A stretch of DNA of 29,392 bases, taken from positions 1-29,392 of the forward strand of contig NZ_CAUCSQ010000047.1 of assembly GCF_958445495.1 (NCBI RefSeq), given 5' to 3'. The notes under the pieces were generated by a model that made no database searches, was not told the origin of the DNA, and saw only the letters and a list, made by a program, of their open reading frames with translations. Both the position numbers and the translations under genes were made by a program. Numbering within the stretch: position 1 is the stretch's first letter; the number at the start of each line of letters is the position of its first letter. The stretch comes from an uncultured Bacteroides sp. GTDB lineage: Bacteria; Bacteroidota; Bacteroidia; Bacteroidales; Bacteroidaceae. Of this stretch, positions 27,381 to 29,392 are shown in pieces.

Positions 27381-27923
27381 TTATCCATCTACAAGCCTTT
27401 TTCGCAAAGTATTCATAGCATATCCTATATGGTAATTCACTGTAGGAAGTGAAATCTGCAACATACGTGCAATTTCCACATAAGGCATCTGTTCCAGCTT
27501 TGCCAAAAAGAACACATGTTTGCACTTGGGCGGCAAACTATTGATTGCCTCATTCAAACACTGTACTTCTTCACGCGAAAGCATATCATCCATTGGAGTC
27601 TGCATATCAGGAAAAGAAAAATTCTGAAGTTCCTCAAAAGAGATTTCCTGATTACTCTTCGCCTCTTTACGTACATAAGAGATTGATTTACGATAAACAA
27701 TCGTATTCAACCAACTTGACATACTGGCAATTTCCAAAAGCATATGACGCAGTTTCCACACTTCAAAGAAAACATCGCCTACCACCTCTTCAGCCATTTC
27801 CTTATTACTAAGAATACCAAAGGCATGATAGTATAACCTCTTCGAATACCGGTTCATGAAACTGTTAAAAGCTAGTTCATCCCCTTTGGAAATCAACAAA
27901 AGTTCTCTTTCCAGGTCTTCCAT
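27381..27923 (-). CDS. ECF RNA polymerase sigma-70 factor
   Basis: A 180-aa extracytoplasmic-function sigma factor that probably directs transcription of the downstream glycan operon. Region 2 (about 10-78) includes AFNSFMNRYSKRLYYHAFGIL and EVVGDVFFEVW. Region 4 (about 118-172) contains INSLPPKCKHVFFLAKLEQMPYVEIARML and the helix-turn-helix ISLPTVNYHIGYAMNTLRKRL. There is no extra C-terminal domain. It precedes FecR in the usual sigma-then-anti-sigma order. The 184-bp gap upstream (27924-28107) is AT-rich and presumably holds its promoter, but I could not match the Bacteroides -33/-7 consensus convincingly. Confidence 0.95.
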   Translation of the reverse strand: MEDLERELLLISKGDELAFNSFMNRYSKRLYYHAFGILSNKEMAEEVVGDVFFEVWKLRHMLLEIASMSSWLNTIVYRKSISYVRKEAKSNQEISFEELQNFSFPDMQTPMDDMLSREEVQCLNEAINSLPPKCKHVFFLAKLEQMPYVEIARMLQISLPTVNYHIGYAMNTLRKRLVDG

Positions 27924-28107
27924 TTAATTAGATTATTATTTTATATATTGACAGGCGCACAGTTTTATATATTATATAGGTCAAAGCACTTAATATTAAC
28001 TTTCTTTATCAATTAGCATATTCTTCTATAATAAAAAGAGCCATATCATCACTCAGAAAACGGAATTTGATATAACTCGTCTACATTTAATAGCTAGCAT
28101 CTGAACT

Positions 28108-29270
28108 TTACAAAAAACTTCTTAGTTTTAACATAGTTCCTCTCCATAAAGAAAAGAATAAATTATCTTGCCATTTTATAAATTTCATTGCCTCCATCAA
28201 AAAAGCACCGACTCCATAAACTTCTGTCATATCACGGGGCACCTTCTTCGGGTCAGCACCGATTTGCTGCACATACCCTTACCATTAGACTCTACAGCCG
28301 AGACTAATGCATTCCACCCTCTCACCATTACAGGAAGATACATATCCTTATCCAGCACCCCTTCATTGATACCATAAGCTATGGAATACACAATAAAAGT
28401 TGTACAACTAGTCTCCGGCGATGGATAAAAAATAGGGTCTAAAAGACTGGCATGCCAGAAACCGTCCGGATACTGTAATCCGGCAATACGTGTAACAAGT
28501 TTTACAAATAATTCCTCATAGAATTTACGGCTCTTGTCCTTCCTGGGTAGCTCTTTTAATATTTCAACCAGACCACCAAGCACCCAACCATTACCACGTC
28601 CCCCAAAAACCTTCTTACCATTGGCTTCCCGTTTATCAAAATAACGCCAGTCACGGTAAAATAGGTTTTCTCTTTCATCAAACAAATAATCATAAGTCGC
28701 TTTATACTCACAATTCATAAACTTGATATATTTCTTATCTCCGGTCAACATATACAACTTTACATATACAGGAGGAGCCATAAAAAGAGCGTCACACCAG
28801 GTCTAGCGTTCCAAGGTCCTTAAATCTCCTTCTACTAGCTTAAAATTGCCTTCAGACGGATGATTGACAATCCATTTCGCACGGGCAAGTGTAGAGACAA
28901 TCATCGCTTCATCCTTGTACCTGCGGTATAAATCCAAGAATGACTGTGATACAGTAATATCATCGGCATGATAAAACCGTTTGTCCGGCAGCCAACAAAT
29001 CCGTTGACCTATATGAATAAGCCACTCATAATATGTATCATCACCGTCTTCTTTTTCGACCAATTCCGCCCAATCCACCATACCGGCATAAAGAACACCC
29101 TGCGGCCAGTTCAAATCATCATGTTCAGGAGCAGGATGTGGGTTAGCAATCTGCCAATCCGCAACTTTTCGTATGATAGACTTAACTTCGGACTTCTGAA
29201 AAAGAATTTCTATTGCCAATATAAAAGTGGTATATAACAGGGAGGTTCCCAATAAAAGTATTTTCTTCAT
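28108..29270 (-). pseudogene. GH105 unsaturated rhamnogalacturonyl hydrolase-like gene, inactivated by in-frame TAG and frameshift
   Basis: A decayed secreted GH105 (YteR/YesR-like) enzyme, a family that hydrolyses 4,5-unsaturated uronic acid from lyase products. The first segment starts at ATG 29270 (signal-peptide-like start MKKILLLGTS, then YHADDITVSQSF with a conserved Asp pair at 103-104) and runs to TAG at 28803-28805 after 155 residues. Reading continues in the same frame as TWCDALFMAPPVYVKL, the conserved GH105 motif, so the TAG most likely replaced a tryptophan codon. Near 28276-28278 a one-base deletion (GGG for GGGG) shifts the frame, giving the spurious tail MCSKSVL ending at 28227. 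In the restored frame the tail reads YVQQIGADPKKVPRDMTEVYGVGAFL and ends at 28108. The restored length would be about 387 aa, normal for the family. It lies 184 bp upstream of the sigma gene on the same strand. Confidence 0.9.
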
Positions 29271-29392
29271 TATATATTCATTTAGTTATCATTCGGTAAT
29301 TACAGTTCAACCTCAACCGTAACCTTGGCAACTTCTTATTATGGTGAGTTCTATCAATTCAATTTATCCTCTTGTATCAGACAGCAGAACTC
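29271..29392 (-). other. Right-edge intergenic stretch, possible gene remnant
   Basis: Only 122 bp remain to the right edge. On the - strand the frame at 29335-29300 reads EVAKVTVEVEL then stop, which looks like a typical beta-domain C-terminus, but two TAA codons directly precede it in the same frame. It may be the tail of a broken upstream gene, or chance. No promoter for the GH105 gene is recognisable here. Confidence 0.25.

Noticed and set aside
27982..28012. Possible Bacteroides promoter for the sigma gene (TTG about 20 bp before gtgcTTTG, - strand)
   Set aside because: Only the TTTG part of the TAnnTTTG -7 consensus matches; in AT-rich DNA this is too weak to call.
28227..28781. Separate gene starting MAPPVYVKL
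   Set aside because: It is the same frame as the upstream GH105 segment after the TAG, and the start lies inside the conserved GH105 motif, so it is the 3' piece of a broken gene.
1..29392. CRISPR arrays, tRNA or rRNA genes, insertion sequences
   Set aside because: No regularly spaced repeats, no tRNA-like or rRNA-like sequence, and no transposase or integrase was seen.

Overview
The window looks like chromosomal DNA of a gut-type Bacteroides or close relative (Bacteroidota). The evidence is a complete SusC/SusD/SusE-F-type glycan-uptake trio, several Sec or lipoprotein signal peptides on glycan-active enzymes, an ECF sigma/FecR anti-sigma pair, and a two-gene KorA/KorB 2-oxoacid:ferredoxin oxidoreductase of anaerobes. 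Species cannot be fixed from the sequence alone.

Layout. Positions 1-2600 (+ strand) hold the 3' part of korA and complete korB, closed by a strong hairpin terminator (2617-2656). Positions 2657-3360 are about 700 bp without a convincing gene but rich in small dyads and repeats. From 3361 to the right edge everything is on the - strand, so it is read right to left: a decayed GH105 gene (28108-29270), an ECF sigma factor, a FecR-type anti-sigma factor, a DUF4832-type secreted protein, SusC (with STN signalling domain), SusD, a SusE/F-like lipoprotein, a second DUF4832-type lipoprotein, a secreted FAD-dependent oxidoreductase, a clan GH-D (GH36-like) enzyme, a CE7 acetyl esterase, a GH2 enzyme, a DUF4886 SGNH-like hydrolase, a GH3 enzyme, and a GH3 enzyme carrying a PA14 insert. 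From 3361 to 26169 the intergenic gaps are 11-82 bp, with one 8-bp overlap, so this is probably one long transcription unit of twelve genes.

How the genes may work together (inference). The sigma/anti-sigma pair and the STN domain on SusC form a trans-envelope switch: ligand in the SusCD transporter signals to FecR, which frees the sigma factor to transcribe the locus. Surface lipoproteins (SusD, SusE/F, one DUF4832 protein) bind and perhaps cut the glycan, SusC imports it, and periplasmic GH36-like, GH2 and GH3 enzymes plus two esterase-like proteins deacetylate and trim it. No recognised endo-acting glycanase or lyase is present. The two DUF4832 proteins, which share two conserved glutamates in a barrel-like context, are the best candidates for the missing, possibly undescribed, backbone-cutting or debranching activity. 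The FAD enzyme suggests an oxidative step. GH105 decay by one in-frame TAG and one frameshift suggests the host has lost part of a neighbouring or ancestral uronide-processing function.
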